Positions 1 through 9,702 of a stretch of DNA of 64,000 nt are shown here, piece by piece. The translations under genes and the position numbers were made by a program. This DNA is from Pantoea sp. Nvir (GTDB taxonomy: Bacteria > Pseudomonadota > Gammaproteobacteria > Enterobacterales > Enterobacteriaceae). Position 1 is the stretch's first letter. Each line of letters opens with the position of its first letter. The notes under the pieces are model-generated. The model had not been told where the DNA came from, ran no database searches, and was given only the letters and a program-made list of their open reading frames with translations. Location: NCBI RefSeq assembly GCF_009829915.1, contig NZ_SZZW01000002.1:1-64000 (forward strand), given 5' to 3'.

Positions 1-1
1 C

Positions 2-151
2 AAAGCCTGGAAACTTCACGTAGGCGCTGGGGAAAACTGGCATATGCTAGTTGAATGGACATTGAAGAAAGGAATTAACGGTCTTGAAAACCTTGCACTG
101 ATCCCTGGCATGACAGGCAGTGCGCCTTTGAAGGTAGGTTTTTATCTTTTC
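2..151 (+). pseudogene. murB: murB fragment (UDP-N-acetylenolpyruvoylglucosamine reductase), truncated
   Basis: Reading frame 2 from the left edge gives a stretch very close to the FAD-binding part of E. coli MurB, including HVGAGENWH and [10 protein letters not shown]. MurB reduces UDP-GlcNAc-enolpyruvate in peptidoglycan precursor synthesis. The similarity stops after about base 150, where the family continues with an NIGAYG-type motif. The open frame then runs into unrelated residues and into the pssA 3' end. The C-terminal half of the protein is therefore missing. The part left of the window cannot be seen. In E. coli murB lies far away, near 90 min, so this edge is also a rearrangement breakpoint. 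Identification is firm; pseudogene status rests on the visible loss of homology. Confidence 0.8.
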
Positions 152-220
152 CCATTCTTCTGTTGTGTTAATTTGATGCACCTACTACTGCTCAGTATGC
201 TAGTGTATAGTAATAAAGTA

Positions 221-1576
221 TCAGACAATTCGACTAATAAGACGGTCAACACGAATACGGCGCATTCGGCGGATTAATTTACGCACCTTAACTGGATAAT
301 CGGCGATACTTTCCAGTTCACCAAAATTTTTCATCACTTGAGTATGGTTACGAATTAACATCAATTCTTTTTCGCGTTGCTCTGCTAGTTGTTGAAGTGG
401 ATCGTGGATTAAAACCGCATTCTCTAGATCAAGATACCAAGCGCGTAAATTAAGATTATTACCCGTAATGAGTGTCCATTCTTTGTCCACCCAGATACCT
501 TTAAGGTGATAACTGTTGTCACCATCCTTCCATATGCGCACTGCCAACTGTTTATTATCTACATAATATTGCAGGCGACTGAGGAAACGGCGTAAATTTA
601 TTTCATACAAATAAGGAAGCGTGCCTATAACCTTAAAAGGTTTGTCTGGTGGAATATAGAAATCATTTGTAGTCTTATCTCCTACAATTATCTCCACTTC
701 TTTGCCTTTACGTAAGAGATGGATAATTCTACGCACCAGGATAGCTGGTAAATTAAAATAAGGAGTACAGATCGTCAGTTTTTTTTCAGTGCACGGCATC
801 AAATGAAAAATAGTTTTATTCAGTAGATTATGCTTGCCTAGGCCAACCAACGGTGTGACCGTAAGTTCTCCATTATGACCGTTGCCAACAAATTGATAAT
901 TAAACCTACGTAGTGTCTGCCGGAATTGACGAGTTACATTTTTAACCTGAGAAGCAGAAGAACGCTCTATCTGATCAAGACGATTCACAGCTTTTGACTG
1001 TTTGAAATTTATATTAATCCACTCATACATGGTATCAACTAGCTGTAAATTACGAATAAGCTGGTAGCGATCATAACGATATTTATCGTGTTGATGTAAA
1101 TAAACATTATTGATATTAGCTCCGCTATATATAAGTGTATCGTCAATAATAAAACCTTTAAGGTGCAGTACACCGAGTACTTCGCGTGTGTTTACTGGAA
1201 TGCCATAAACTGGAATATTGATATCCGTATGCTGCATTGCAATCTCGCAGTACCAGTCGGCATTAGTAATGCTGTGTGTCGCACCAATTCGTCCTCTTTG
1301 AGCCCTATGCCAGTCCACTAAAATGCTAATATCTAGTGTCGGGCGAATGCGCTTTGCCGTATACAGTGCATCCATTACCAGACGTCCGGCATCATCATTT
1401 TCCATATAAAGAGCGACGATGCATATACGATATCGTGCAGCTGCAATTTTTTTTAGAAGCGTACAACGAAATTCGGCTGGTGAGTACAGCGTGGACATAT
1501 CTGCAACGGACTGTGCCAATTTCGGCAATTGTGCAAGATATTTTTGATGCTTATTGTGTTTAAATTTAGATAACAT
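221..1576 (-). CDS. pssA: CDP-diacylglycerol--serine O-phosphatidyltransferase
   Basis: The product makes phosphatidylserine from CDP-diacylglycerol and serine, the committed step to phosphatidylethanolamine. It belongs to the phospholipase D superfamily form found in enterobacteria and works at the inner face of the membrane. At 451 residues it equals the E. coli length. Two HKD motifs are visible: H138, K140 and D145 in [11 protein letters not shown], and a second near residues 357-364 in YHLKGIWVD. The arginine-rich C terminus is also kept. The start ATG has no strong Shine-Dalgarno sequence but aligns with the family N terminus (MLSKFK). Upstream neighbours known from E. coli (yfiQ, yfiP, trxC) are not recognisable here. 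Confidence 0.97.
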   Translation of the reverse strand: MLSKFKHNKHQKYLAQLPKLAQSVADMSTLYSPAEFRCTLLKKIAAARYRICIVALYMENDDAGRLVMDALYTAKRIRPTLDISILVDWHRAQRGRIGATHSITNADWYCEIAMQHTDINIPVYGIPVNTREVLGVLHLKGFIIDDTLIYSGANINNVYLHQHDKYRYDRYQLIRNLQLVDTMYEWININFKQSKAVNRLDQIERSSASQVKNVTRQFRQTLRRFNYQFVGNGHNGELTVTPLVGLGKHNLLNKTIFHLMPCTEKKLTICTPYFNLPAILVRRIIHLLRKGKEVEIIVGDKTTNDFYIPPDKPFKVIGTLPYLYEINLRRFLSRLQYYVDNKQLAVRIWKDGDNSYHLKGIWVDKEWTLITGNNLNLRAWYLDLENAVLIHDPLQQLAEQREKELMLIRNHTQVMKNFGELESIADYPVKVRKLIRRMRRIRVDRLISRIV

Positions 1577-2569
1577 TTAGTACAATTTTTCTCTTTTAAT
1601 ATTTCAAGGTATTGGATCATTAAAGAATAAATTATCATAGTTAATGATGACATCAACTTAATTTAGTTGGGTCTTTTTACTTTTCTTTATTACGCTAATA
1701 TTTTGAGAGTAAATTACGAGTAGATGATGTTTTCATCGAACTGAACTTCTACGCAAAATTTAGCTTATGCATTATGTGTACTACACTAGATGAATCACTA
1801 CTCCTCTGATATATGGTGATATAGTTCAGCTGTTTCAGGTAGTCATTGTGTATATAGTAAAAATCATATTCACCAACAGTTACTGTTTTATGCGCCCTTC
1901 TTTGATTAGCCCATACTAGTGAAGCAAATTCGGCATCGGAAATCACATAACTTTATGCAGATGATTTTGCTGTCACTTGACTGACTGTCGTCATTCAATA
2001 AGCACACTAAAGATTTATTTGTTATAGATTTATTTGTTATAGAATTAGTAAAATCATGTAACAGTGGTTTATCTTCCAGTAGAGATAGCGCAGAAAAAGA
2101 ATAATTACTTATCTTTTAACATTAATTAGTATAGAGGGGTTAAAGGTGTCATTGAAGTCAATGATTTCCATGACTACGAGAAGAAGAGTTGCAAGTAGCA
2201 TACAAAATAGATTGTTTTATAAGTTTAATCATTTAATGTAAGTTTAGTCCTATAATGCATTAAGTAATTTTATCTTCGTATTTTCAATGTAGGAGGGAAT
2301 AAATGTAAGATGAATTTAAAATGTAAGGTTATCTCTCTTCTAGATAAAAATAAGAAATGTTCCCGATCCTAATTTTAGGTAAAAATAAAGTATAGTATAA
2401 TCCGTCATGTCAGAAGAAATTCATATTTACCTTTAGTCACCACCACAATTCATCAAGAAAATATCTGCTTTAAAGTAAGCAATAATGATTTTATTTTACC
2501 TTATATCAATATATTAAATACGTCAAGACAGTACGTACAAACTAAGATTACTTTAGTAATCCTTTAGAA
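1577..2569. other. Gene-free decayed stretch
   Basis: This AT-rich stretch between pssA and the yfiF relic has stops in all frames and no recognisable gene. E. coli has yfiQ, yfiP and trxC in the matching position, so these were probably deleted or eroded beyond recognition. The only structure noticed is a short tandem repeat at 2011-2040, listed separately. Confidence 0.6.
2011..2040. repeat. 15-bp tandem duplication, two copies
   Basis: The unit AGATTTATTTGTTAT occurs twice, perfectly and head to tail, at 2011-2025 and 2026-2040. It sits in decayed intergenic DNA and is most simply a slippage product. No function is implied. Confidence 0.85.
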
Positions 2570-2571
2570 AT

Positions 2572-3330
2572 TTATCCGTCGTCAGTATCGGAAAGAGATG
2601 CTTAGTTACGGTAAAAATTATTGTCGTGCGCATTATTTGATTACCAATCAAAAACGATTTTTGAGTCTGGTTTATGCAGTGTGCGTCACGTTATAGTTTC
2701 GTGATACGATGGCTCACAGTGCATTATAAATCTCATCATATAGTAAATGGTACAGAATTAGTAAAATTATTTAACACAGAAAATCACGATGGCGTCTGCT
2801 TTTTTTAATTAAAAAACAATAGTATTGACATCAGCGATTGGTTATATTTTCTCAAATGCGACAGTTCTGTACTGGCACTAGAAAATCTTAGCACCACGTA
2901 AACCTTAAACAGTATTATACGCAGTTTTGTGCATTTCAAAGTAAATAGTCTACTAGTAAATAATATGGTAATATTAGCATCTCATGCAGTGGTAGAGATC
3001 TCTGAAAGAATTGATGATTATGTACAGACTACACTATGGTTATTACCTATAGCCATAAAAGGTATATCTTAAAAGTTAAGATGCCGGCAAAGAGAGTATT
3101 AGTGTTAAGTAGGAGCATGAAGGTCTCTATGACTGCGAACTTCTCTTCTAGAGAAGTTTGAATCAAATAGCAGTATAGGCCTAACCTATCAGCAAAATAG
3201 GTCAGAAGTACGCCAATAACTTATCATTTCATTTAGTTAAAATGAGTTGGGATATACTCTGTATATATTAGCATTGGTAATCTACGTTTGGCAAGTTCGG
3301 CTTAAAAGCCTTTTATTTTATTAACCGAGC
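2572..3330 (+). pseudogene. yfiF: yfiF relic (SPOUT-family RNA methyltransferase)
   Basis: Interrupted plus-strand reading frames match E. coli YfiF in the correct order. The clearest pieces are the region around 2590-2650 (RRQ..KEMLSYGKN), HHIVNGTELVKL and ENHDGVCF near 2730-2800, SSVLALENLSTT near 2860-2900, and IIRSFVHFKVNSLLVNN near 2910-2970. These are broken by stop codons and frame changes. E. coli yfiF lies between ung and trxC and is opposite in strand to ung, which fits the orientation here. The relic shows that the DNA right of pssA was once the ung-side neighbourhood. The ends are approximate. Confidence 0.75.
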
Positions 3331-4410
3331 ACAGTATAAGACTAAAACCTTCGAAGAGTTTTCTTCAATAGGAATTCGACTACCCCCCCCTTGTTATGCT
3401 TATATAACATATATCCAGTTACCACTGTCTAGCAATTTTTGCTATACACCACCTTTATGGTACTTTTCAGATACTTATGATAAAATATCAATAAATATAT
3501 AGTATCATCCCGTCATTATCTTAGTTTTTTTAAACCACGGGGAATACCATACTGATATTATGATCCAGCTAGTAGCTAGCTCCTTTTAATGGCACGTACC
3601 CTAATCATCATTCTTAAGTTCATCCTTAAGAATTAATAAGTTTTGCACGATGTTATATGTTTATAAAAACAAACAAAATCTCGAATATATCTACCTAGAT
3701 CTAATGGAGATAAGTAGATACCTACTGCTTATTAAGCAGCTTACAAGATTTCAAACAAAAAGAAAACTTCATATGCAGCTTGCTGTCTAAATAATATCTA
3801 TAGTACTTATAAATACTTACATCTTTACCAAGATAACTTTAACAGATCTAAAAATAAGATTGGATAACTAGTAAGTAGTTGGTAGTAAATAAATATCACT
3901 TATTTAGCAATGAGCTAAAAATTATTTAGTATCACGGGTAGATATGCCTTTTATTAAATGAAACTGCACTTAATACAACGGGTACGTAAGTAATATTCAT
4001 TTACTTACTTGTAATTTGTCACATCCTCCTCTTAATGTACATACAGCAGTTAAATAGATTTAAATTTATTCCTATTCTGGATCACGTCAATCAGATACAT
4101 CGCTATTTTTTATTGAGCAAAAAATGTAATTACTTATTATTAAATGATAATAAGTTAGATTAATTAATATAATTAGAAGATAGTATATAAATACTATTTA
4201 CTGATATTTACAGTATACAATTAAGTAAAAACCTACTGGGTCCTAGCCTACATAGGATTCTCTATATAGTTTTTTCTTTTAAAAAAAGACATACCATCAC
4301 GATCTAGATAAAATAATAAGATAGAGTCTAGATACAAAAAAAGTCCTGTTCCTCACTATATATATTCTTATTATTAACTAAATATATCCTATCCCCCGTC
4401 GATATATTAA
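3331..4410. other. Gene-free decayed stretch before the tmRNA gene
   Basis: This AT-rich stretch contains no gene I recognise. It includes an eight-base run of C near 3383-3390, unusual in this composition. The DNA next to the 3' end of ssrA is a common integration site for elements in enterobacteria, but no integrase or duplicated ssrA end was seen. Confidence 0.55.
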
Positions 4411-4772
4411 TGGAGCTGGCGGGAATCGAACCCGCGTCCGAAATCACTACATCCTCAGTACTACATGCTTATTCCAGTCTTTATATTTGTTCGCCAACAG
4501 CGGACGGACACGCCACTGACAAACTAGCCTGATTAATTTTAACGCTTCAACCCCAGGCAGGGCATCGGACGCGATCTCTTTTGATTCTGACCTCTCTTAA
4601 TCCCCGTCCTAAGAGCAGAGGCTAGGGAGAGAGGGCTCTAAGCAGTTTATCAAGCTGCTAGTGCGTAGTTTTCTTCGTTTGCAACTATTTTTTACGGTTT
4701 TTTAGCGAGGCCTACCGTACCTCGGCATGCACTTTGGGTTTTGTAAATTTCGTCGAATCCATAATCAGCCCC
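4411..4772 (-). ncRNA. ssrA: transfer-messenger RNA (tmRNA)
   Basis: The reverse strand from 4772 begins GGGGCTGATTATGGATTCGA and ends with the T arm GGTTCGATTCC and acceptor strand AGCTCCA, as in E. coli tmRNA. The tag frame runs from 4682 down to 4647, beginning at the resume codon GCA. It encodes ANEENYALAA followed by TGA and TAA; E. coli uses ANDENYALAA. The pseudoknot regions and the block GAGCCCTCTCTCCCTAGCCT are also kept. Together with SmpB it rescues stalled ribosomes and marks the unfinished protein for degradation. The genomic bases after the discriminator A read TTA, so the CCA end is not encoded and would have to be added by CCA transferase. Confidence 0.97.
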
Positions 4773-4820
4773 CCTACACTCTTGTCTAGAGTAGCAAAAA
4801 TTTTTAAAACAATCTAGCAA

Positions 4821-5303
4821 TTAACGATTACAATTTTTTATGATACGTTCCTTATCAAGTTTCCACTCCCGTTCTTTAATATTAGCGCGTTTATCGTGCT
4901 CTTTCTTACCACGCGCAATGCCGATTTTTAGCTTACACCAAGCATTTTTCCAGTAGAGAGAAAGTGCAACTATGGTGTAACCCTCACGGTTAATGCGGCC
5001 GTAGAGCGAGCTCAGCTCTCTCTGATTAAGCAATAACTTGCGATTACGTGTCGGATCGTAAATGATATGTATGGAGGCCATAGCTAACGGATGAAAAGTA
5101 GATCCAAATAGATATGCTTCTCCATTACGTAAAAGAATATAACTGTCATTAATGTTAGCTTTACCAGCACGAATCGATTTGACTTCCCATCCTTGTAGCA
5201 CTAATCCCGCTTCAAATTCTTCTTCAATGAAATATTCATAACGGGCGCGTTTGTTGAGCGTAGCAGTAAAAGAACTGGGTTTATGTACTCTTTTATTTGT
5301 CAT
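4821..5303 (-). CDS. smpB: SsrA-binding protein SmpB
   Basis: SmpB binds the tRNA-like domain of tmRNA and carries it into the ribosomal A site for trans-translation. The protein is 160 residues, the same as E. coli. It keeps the N-terminal [17 protein letters not shown] block, the [14 protein letters not shown] strand, the [16 protein letters not shown] segment and the basic C-terminal tail with [12 protein letters not shown]. That tail occupies the vacant mRNA channel in the family. The gene lies just upstream of ssrA on the same strand, the arrangement seen in E. coli, and both partners are intact. Confidence in function is high. Confidence 0.97.
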   Translation of the reverse strand: MTNKRVHKPSSFTATLNKRARYEYFIEEEFEAGLVLQGWEVKSIRAGKANINDSYILLRNGEAYLFGSTFHPLAMASIHIIYDPTRNRKLLLNQRELSSLYGRINREGYTIVALSLYWKNAWCKLKIGIARGKKEHDKRANIKEREWKLDKERIIKNCNR

Positions 5304-5476
5304 AGTAATAAGAATTACACATCATTAAAGTAACTATTGCACCCATTTTCCAGGACGAGTACTAAAAGGTTGTCATCTTAGCACACAGTAATACACATAA
5401 GGTAGAAACGTTTTTTAGTCGTTGAAAATGCTAAAATCATAAATCATAATTGTTCTATGATGGAAAAGGAGCTACT

Positions 5477-5913
5477 ACAGCTTTGATTAGCCGTTATAAT
5501 CTGGTGCGGTTCAGCTCGCAGATACTGTACCAACTAATCAATAATATGGATTACTATTCACAGGGTTTGCCGTATTGTACAAATAGATGTGTACTGCAGT
5601 TAACTAAAAGGTAAATAACTGCATCCGTAGAGATATCTAAAGCAGGCATAAGTATAAAAATTCTAGTATGCGCAACAAACTTACTAATAACCAGCACATC
5701 CACATACAACTAGTCGACGGCTCTTTCCGTAAACTCAATCGTAGATGGCAGTTCATCTTGTCGGACAATAATAACTATAAGTTTTAATGAAGTGTTGAAT
5801 TTGAGTGCATGAATATGCTAGTAAAAATAGCATTTGATGGTATTTTAAAAAAAATTAGCTCTAGTCTGCTTAAAACATTTACTCAACGTGCCAAAGAGGT
5901 TTCAAGTGCCTAA
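5477..5913 (+). pseudogene. ratA: ratA relic (START-like toxin/coenzyme Q-binding protein)
   Basis: Plus-strand frames match E. coli RatA in pieces. FSSQILYQLINNM occurs near 5508-5550, SFRKLNRRWQF near 5720-5755 and [12 protein letters not shown] followed by TQRAKEV near 5822-5900. The frame is interrupted between pieces. Its last codons and TAA stop (5911-5913) are still visible and overlap the ratB start. RatA belongs to the START/polyketide cyclase fold and in E. coli has been reported to block 70S assembly; related proteins bind coenzyme Q. Here only the partner ratB remains. The left end is approximate. Confidence 0.8.
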
Positions 5914-6205
5914 GATTGCAGTTGAAGTGGTTTTTGCGTTGCCGAAAAAGCAGTATCGGGAAGTAGTGATGTTGGAAGCTCATAGCACCGTCGAGCAAGC
6001 TATTCAAGCTTCGAACATACTTGATCTTTGCCGATATATCAATCTCAATTGTAATAAAGTTGGCATCTTCAGCCAACTAGTGAGGCTAGATCATAAGCTG
6101 CAGGAGGGCGATCGAGTGGAAATATATCGTCCGTTGACTGCTGATCCAAACGAGCTACGTCGGCAACGTGCTAAGCGTGCAACAATAAGAAAGGATGGTA
6201 CCTAA
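5906..6205 (+). CDS. ratB: RnfH/UPF0125 family protein RatB
   Basis: This is a small ubiquitin-like (RnfH family) protein of unsettled function, about 99 residues against 96 in E. coli. The match covers [15 protein letters not shown], the NKVGIFSQ strand and the conserved [21 protein letters not shown] tail. Two GTG starts are possible in frame, at 5888 and 5906. I choose 5906 because it begins MPKIAVEV like the family and has AGAGG six bases upstream, inside the dead ratA. The gene overlaps the old ratA stop, so it was translationally coupled to a gene that no longer exists. Function is not established. Confidence 0.9.
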   Translation: MPKIAVEVVFALPKKQYREVVMLEAHSTVEQAIQASNILDLCRYINLNCNKVGIFSQLVRLDHKLQEGDRVEIYRPLTADPNELRRQRAKRATIRKDGT

Positions 6206-6242
6206 AAAGAATATACAGAATATAAAAGACTACCTTACTTCT

Positions 6243-6599
6243 TTAGGTGTTAGGTGATTCATCAATTTTTATATAATCTTGATTGTGAATTTTACTTAAC
6301 AGGCCGTTACTGTCGAAGGTTAGCGTTAGAGTCTGCTGTTTAACACTTTTATGACCTGGTTCTCGACGGAACACATAATACCACACGTTGCCACCAAATG
6401 GGTCGCGCATCATTGGCATCCCGAGCACATAGGCGACCTGCTGCTCTGTCATACCATTATGGATTTTAGCTACCTCATCAGCAATCAAATAGTTACCTTG
6501 GTTAATATCTATATGGTAACCCACTCGTTCAAGGAACGAGCATCCAGTGGTTATCATTAATAACAAAATTGCTGTGGCGTTCAATATGTTACGACGCAT
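6243..6599 (-). CDS. bamE: Outer membrane assembly lipoprotein BamE
   Basis: BamE is a small lipoprotein of the BAM complex that inserts beta-barrel proteins into the outer membrane. The 118-residue product has a signal peptide ending in the lipobox ITTGC, with C20 as the lipidated residue. The SmpA/OmlA domain keeps NQGNYL, the [17 protein letters not shown] motif and the [15 protein letters not shown] segment. E. coli BamE is 113 residues. A good Shine-Dalgarno (AAGGA) precedes the ATG. BamB and the periplasmic protease BepA elsewhere in this window support a working outer membrane. Confidence 0.96.
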   Translation of the reverse strand: MRRNILNATAILLLMITTGCSFLERVGYHIDINQGNYLIADEVAKIHNGMTEQQVAYVLGMPMMRDPFGGNVWYYVFRREPGHKSVKQQTLTLTFDSNGLLSKIHNQDYIKIDESPNT

Positions 6600-6659
6600 C
6601 TTTGCATTCCTTTTTTGGAATAAAACGTCCTTTCTTAATTTTTTTTGTAAGATTGAGTT

Positions 6660-8040
6660 TCAAACTCTGCGCCTATACCATTTTTTCAGGATAACAGATC
6701 CAGAAAAAAATTAAAGGCTCATAACCATAGTGGAAAATTCCTTTATGAAGGAGATTGTAAGAAACTTCATTATTACTCTCTAGCAGAACCGCCTACTACC
6801 TCCAAAAACTCGTATACTTTTCTAGCTTCCTTTTATAAGTTTAGCCATCGTATCATAGGGTTTTTTACTAAAAATATAACGGGTACAACTAGCTATTTGC
6901 GGTCACTGTGTTACATAAATTCCCTGCGTCTATTCATCTAGCTAATAAACAAAGGAAGCTAATAACAGCAGCTGTAACTGTTAAGAGCACTAATACCAAG
7001 TTTTATTTTTAATAAGTAAAACTCTAATAGGTAAAGCAATACACGAAAATTTTACCACTTATGACTGAATCCTTTTCTTATCAGGTAATTTACTTACTCA
7101 TTAATGCAACATTAAAACAAGCATGTGACATTGAAAATGAATAATGCATAATGATTGCCCAAGCTCTAAAAGTGCTGTCTGATGGTGCTTTATCACTAGC
7201 GTCTGTAGGCTCTCTTTATTATTTTCCTACTGAAATAATAACTAATTTGTTTTTGCCAAAAATTGCTGATATATATCTGTAAGTCTTTCTATCGCGATAT
7301 GGTCGCTTATGAACTCACTAATTCGATATAGTTTGTTCCAGACTCCGTTCATTAAGGCGAACAAGATTGAGACAGTCAACTTAATGACTCAGTTCATCGT
7401 GTGTTTCACTGAGGTAGATTTTACCCCTTTTTAGCATATGTAGTACGCTGTTTATCATTTAGTCCAGTATTACGATATATAATATTCTTACCATTTGACA
7501 TGTATTTTACAGCATTCTATGCTATTTGATGTTTCGCTGTTACAAACTAATATATCCCCTATTGCTTCTTAAAAAGAGCGTGCTTTTGAATTAGTAGCTA
7601 ATCGAAACACGTATCTACTACAGCGATATTATGGTGATATTGATTAATTAAACCGCATAACTGACCTTTGATGTTAGTAACTTATCGTAGCAAATATGCA
7701 TTTGTATTATTATTGTATAATAAAACCAATTTTCTTCCAGCAGCAGTATTCTAAAAATTTTAGCTTAAAATAAGTATAGCGATCAGTACGGTGAGTGCCA
7801 TGAATGCAGTATCATCTTGACTTCATCGCGATTGCCGAGGCATAGCCTATATGTTAATAGTGTCTATAACAATAGATTCATCGGCACCGATTTTACAGTT
7901 TTTCTCTGACATGCTGCGTTGAACATCACAGTAAATCCAATGAACATTAAAAAAATCACTGATCGCTAGTATAGAGTCACCTACCTAAAAAAAAGTACAT
8001 GTTACTTCATGTAGTATGAATGCATGTTTACCTGATAAAG
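6660..8040 (-). pseudogene. recN: recN relic (DNA repair ATPase)
   Basis: The 1.4-kb gap between bamE and nadK is where E. coli has recN, in the same orientation. On the minus strand about 7215-7130 it still reads ESLQTLVIKHHQTALLELG, matching the E. coli RecN segment ETLALAVTKHHQQALEIA in the coiled-coil region. The rest is broken by many stops and is much more AT-rich. RecN is an SMC-like protein of double-strand break repair. Identification rests on one clear segment plus position. The limits are approximate. Confidence 0.7.
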
Positions 8041-8048
8041 AGGGCATA

Positions 8049-8930
8049 TTAAAATAATTTTTTCGACCACCCTAATTTAGAATTTAGAGTATTAAAATAA
8101 ATGTATTTTTTTGGATGAACTAAGTTAAGGTATTTGTTACTGCGACGAATTAATACATTTTCCTCTTCCTGAATAGGAAGGATAATTTGACTGTCGCAAT
8201 TAACCTCTAAATTACTGCACCCCGAAGAAAACCTTAACAGAATAGTACTGCTGCTATTGATCACTAGCGGACGTGCTGAGAGTGTATGTGGAAACATGGG
8301 AACTATTGCGATGGCGTCAAGTGATGGTGTTAGAATAGGACCACCAGCCGATAAAGAATAAGCTGTGGAGCCAGTTGGAGTAGAGATAATAAGCCCATCA
8401 GAACGTTGCGAAAAAGCAAAAATCTCATCTATGTATACTTCGAATTCAATCATATGTGCTACTTTACCAGGATGTAATACTACCTCGTTGATGGCAAGAC
8501 CAGTGCGAGACTTACATGCTTTTTTATAGACTTGCGCTTCCAGTAAAAAACGGCTTTCAATGAAATAATGTCCTTGCAGAACATCATTGAGTTGCTGCTG
8601 CGCATTGTCTGGATCAAGATCAGTGAGAAAACCTAGATTGCCGCGGTTAATACCGATCACTTTAATATCATAATGTGCTAGTACACGCGCTGCTCCTAGC
8701 ATGTTACCATCGCCACCAACCACTACGGCAAGGTCGGCCTGTTGTCCAATTTCTTCCAGTGTGCCGGTTTGCACATCGTGGAGGTTGAGTTTTTCAGCTA
8801 TCTGTTTTTCAAGAATAACTTGATAACCACTGGATGTTAGCCAGCGCCAGAGTATCTCATGTGTAGTGAGAGTAGTAGTAGAGCCACGCGGATGGCCTAT
8901 AATACCAATACAGTTGAAATGTTTGTTCAT
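8049..8930 (-). CDS. nadK: NAD kinase
   Basis: NadK phosphorylates NAD to NADP and is the only route to NADP in enterobacteria. The protein is 293 residues, one more than E. coli. The GGDGN motif is at residues 72-76, with the catalytic aspartate D74, followed by [13 protein letters not shown]. The second signature [22 protein letters not shown] is complete (SDG, TGSTAYS, GGP). The gene is divergent from grpE, as in E. coli. It works downstream of NadB, also in this window, although other NAD pathway genes are not seen here. Confidence 0.97.
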   Translation of the reverse strand: MNKHFNCIGIIGHPRGSTTTLTTHEILWRWLTSSGYQVILEKQIAEKLNLHDVQTGTLEEIGQQADLAVVVGGDGNMLGAARVLAHYDIKVIGINRGNLGFLTDLDPDNAQQQLNDVLQGHYFIESRFLLEAQVYKKACKSRTGLAINEVVLHPGKVAHMIEFEVYIDEIFAFSQRSDGLIISTPTGSTAYSLSAGGPILTPSLDAIAIVPMFPHTLSARPLVINSSSTILLRFSSGCSNLEVNCDSQIILPIQEEENVLIRRSNKYLNLVHPKKYIYFNTLNSKLGWSKKLF

Positions 8931-8983
8931 TGTGATGGATGTTTCCTCGTAAGCGAAACCAAAAGGGGAATATTATTAGTTCT

Positions 8984-9011
8984 CTTGAAACCTTTAAACT
9001 GATCCCCATAA
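8984..9011 (+). promoter_or_regulatory. Sigma-32 (heat shock) promoter of grpE
   Basis: CTTGAAA at 8984-8990 and CCCCATAA at 9004-9011 are separated by 13 bases. Both are near-perfect matches to the RpoH consensus boxes (CTTGAAA and CCCCATNT). The ATG of grpE lies 46 bases downstream. Keeping so exact a promoter in a decaying genome suggests that heat-shock control of grpE is still selected and that rpoH persists elsewhere. Confidence 0.88.
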
Positions 9012-9057
9012 TAAGCGGACTAACGAGATGAATGTGCAATAAAACGCGGAGAAATTC

Positions 9058-9639
9058 ATGAGCACTCAAGAACACAATACCCTGAACGAGCGAGTCTCAG
9101 ACGAAATTCAACAGGAACATCATCAATATCAGGAAACGGAGACAACGGCTGAGGTGGACCCGCGTGATGAGCATATTATTCAACTGGAAGCTGAGCTAAA
9201 ACAATCTCAGTCGGATATGCGTGATGCCCAACTACGCGCACAGGCGGAAATCGAAAATATTCGTCGTCGAACTGAAATGGATATTGAAAAGGCGCATAAA
9301 TTTGCTTTAGAAAGGTTCTCTAATGAATTACTGCCAGTGATTGATAGTCTTGAGCGTGCTTTAGAAGTCTCAGATAAAGAAAATTCAGCTTTGGTGTCGA
9401 TGGTTGAAGGGATTGAACTTACCCTTAAATCGTTGCTCGATGCTGTACGTAAATTCGGCGTCGAGGTTGTTGGAGAAACTAACGTACCGTTTAATCCGAA
9501 AATTCATCAGGCAATGTCCGTCATAGAATCGGGTGAAAATGAGCCAAATCATGTGATGATGGTAATGCAACGCGGTTATACTTTGAATGGGCGCTTGCTA
9601 CGCCCGGCTATGGTTGTAGTCTCAAAGGCTAAAAGTTAA
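9058..9639 (+). CDS. grpE: Nucleotide exchange factor GrpE
   Basis: GrpE releases ADP from the chaperone DnaK. The 193-residue protein (197 in E. coli) has an acidic, variable N terminus to about residue 40 and then a long helix (residues 40-110) with [20 protein letters not shown]. The C-terminal beta domain keeps [15 protein letters not shown] and [23 protein letters not shown]. It is transcribed from a heat-shock promoter and followed by a strong hairpin terminator shared with ung. Heat-shock chaperones are typically kept and heavily expressed in insect endosymbionts. Confidence 0.97.
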   Translation: MSTQEHNTLNERVSDEIQQEHHQYQETETTAEVDPRDEHIIQLEAELKQSQSDMRDAQLRAQAEIENIRRRTEMDIEKAHKFALERFSNELLPVIDSLERALEVSDKENSALVSMVEGIELTLKSLLDAVRKFGVEVVGETNVPFNPKIHQAMSVIESGENEPNHVMMVMQRGYTLNGRLLRPAMVVVSKAKS

Positions 9640-9656
9640 ATTTCTCTTAACAAGAG

Positions 9657-9695
9657 AAAATCAGATAGCAGTGCATGACGCTGCTATCTGATTTT
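9657..9695. terminator. Bidirectional Rho-independent terminator between grpE and ung
   Basis: A perfect 15-bp stem is formed by 9657-9671 (AAAATCAGATAGCAG) and 9681-9695 (CTGCTATCTGATTTT), with a 9-base loop. The A run on one side becomes a U run on the other, so it can end both grpE (plus) and ung (minus), which converge here. Confidence 0.9.
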
Positions 9696-9702
9696 CTGCT
9701 CA

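Noticed and set aside
1749-1946. Minus-strand frame of 65 aa near pssA
   Set aside because: It has no ribosome site or recognisable similarity, and lies in a dead stretch; probably chance or an unreadable relic.
3331-4410. Integrated element or attachment site next to the 3' end of ssrA
   Set aside because: The position is a common integration site, but there is no integrase, no duplicated ssrA end and no phage-like gene.
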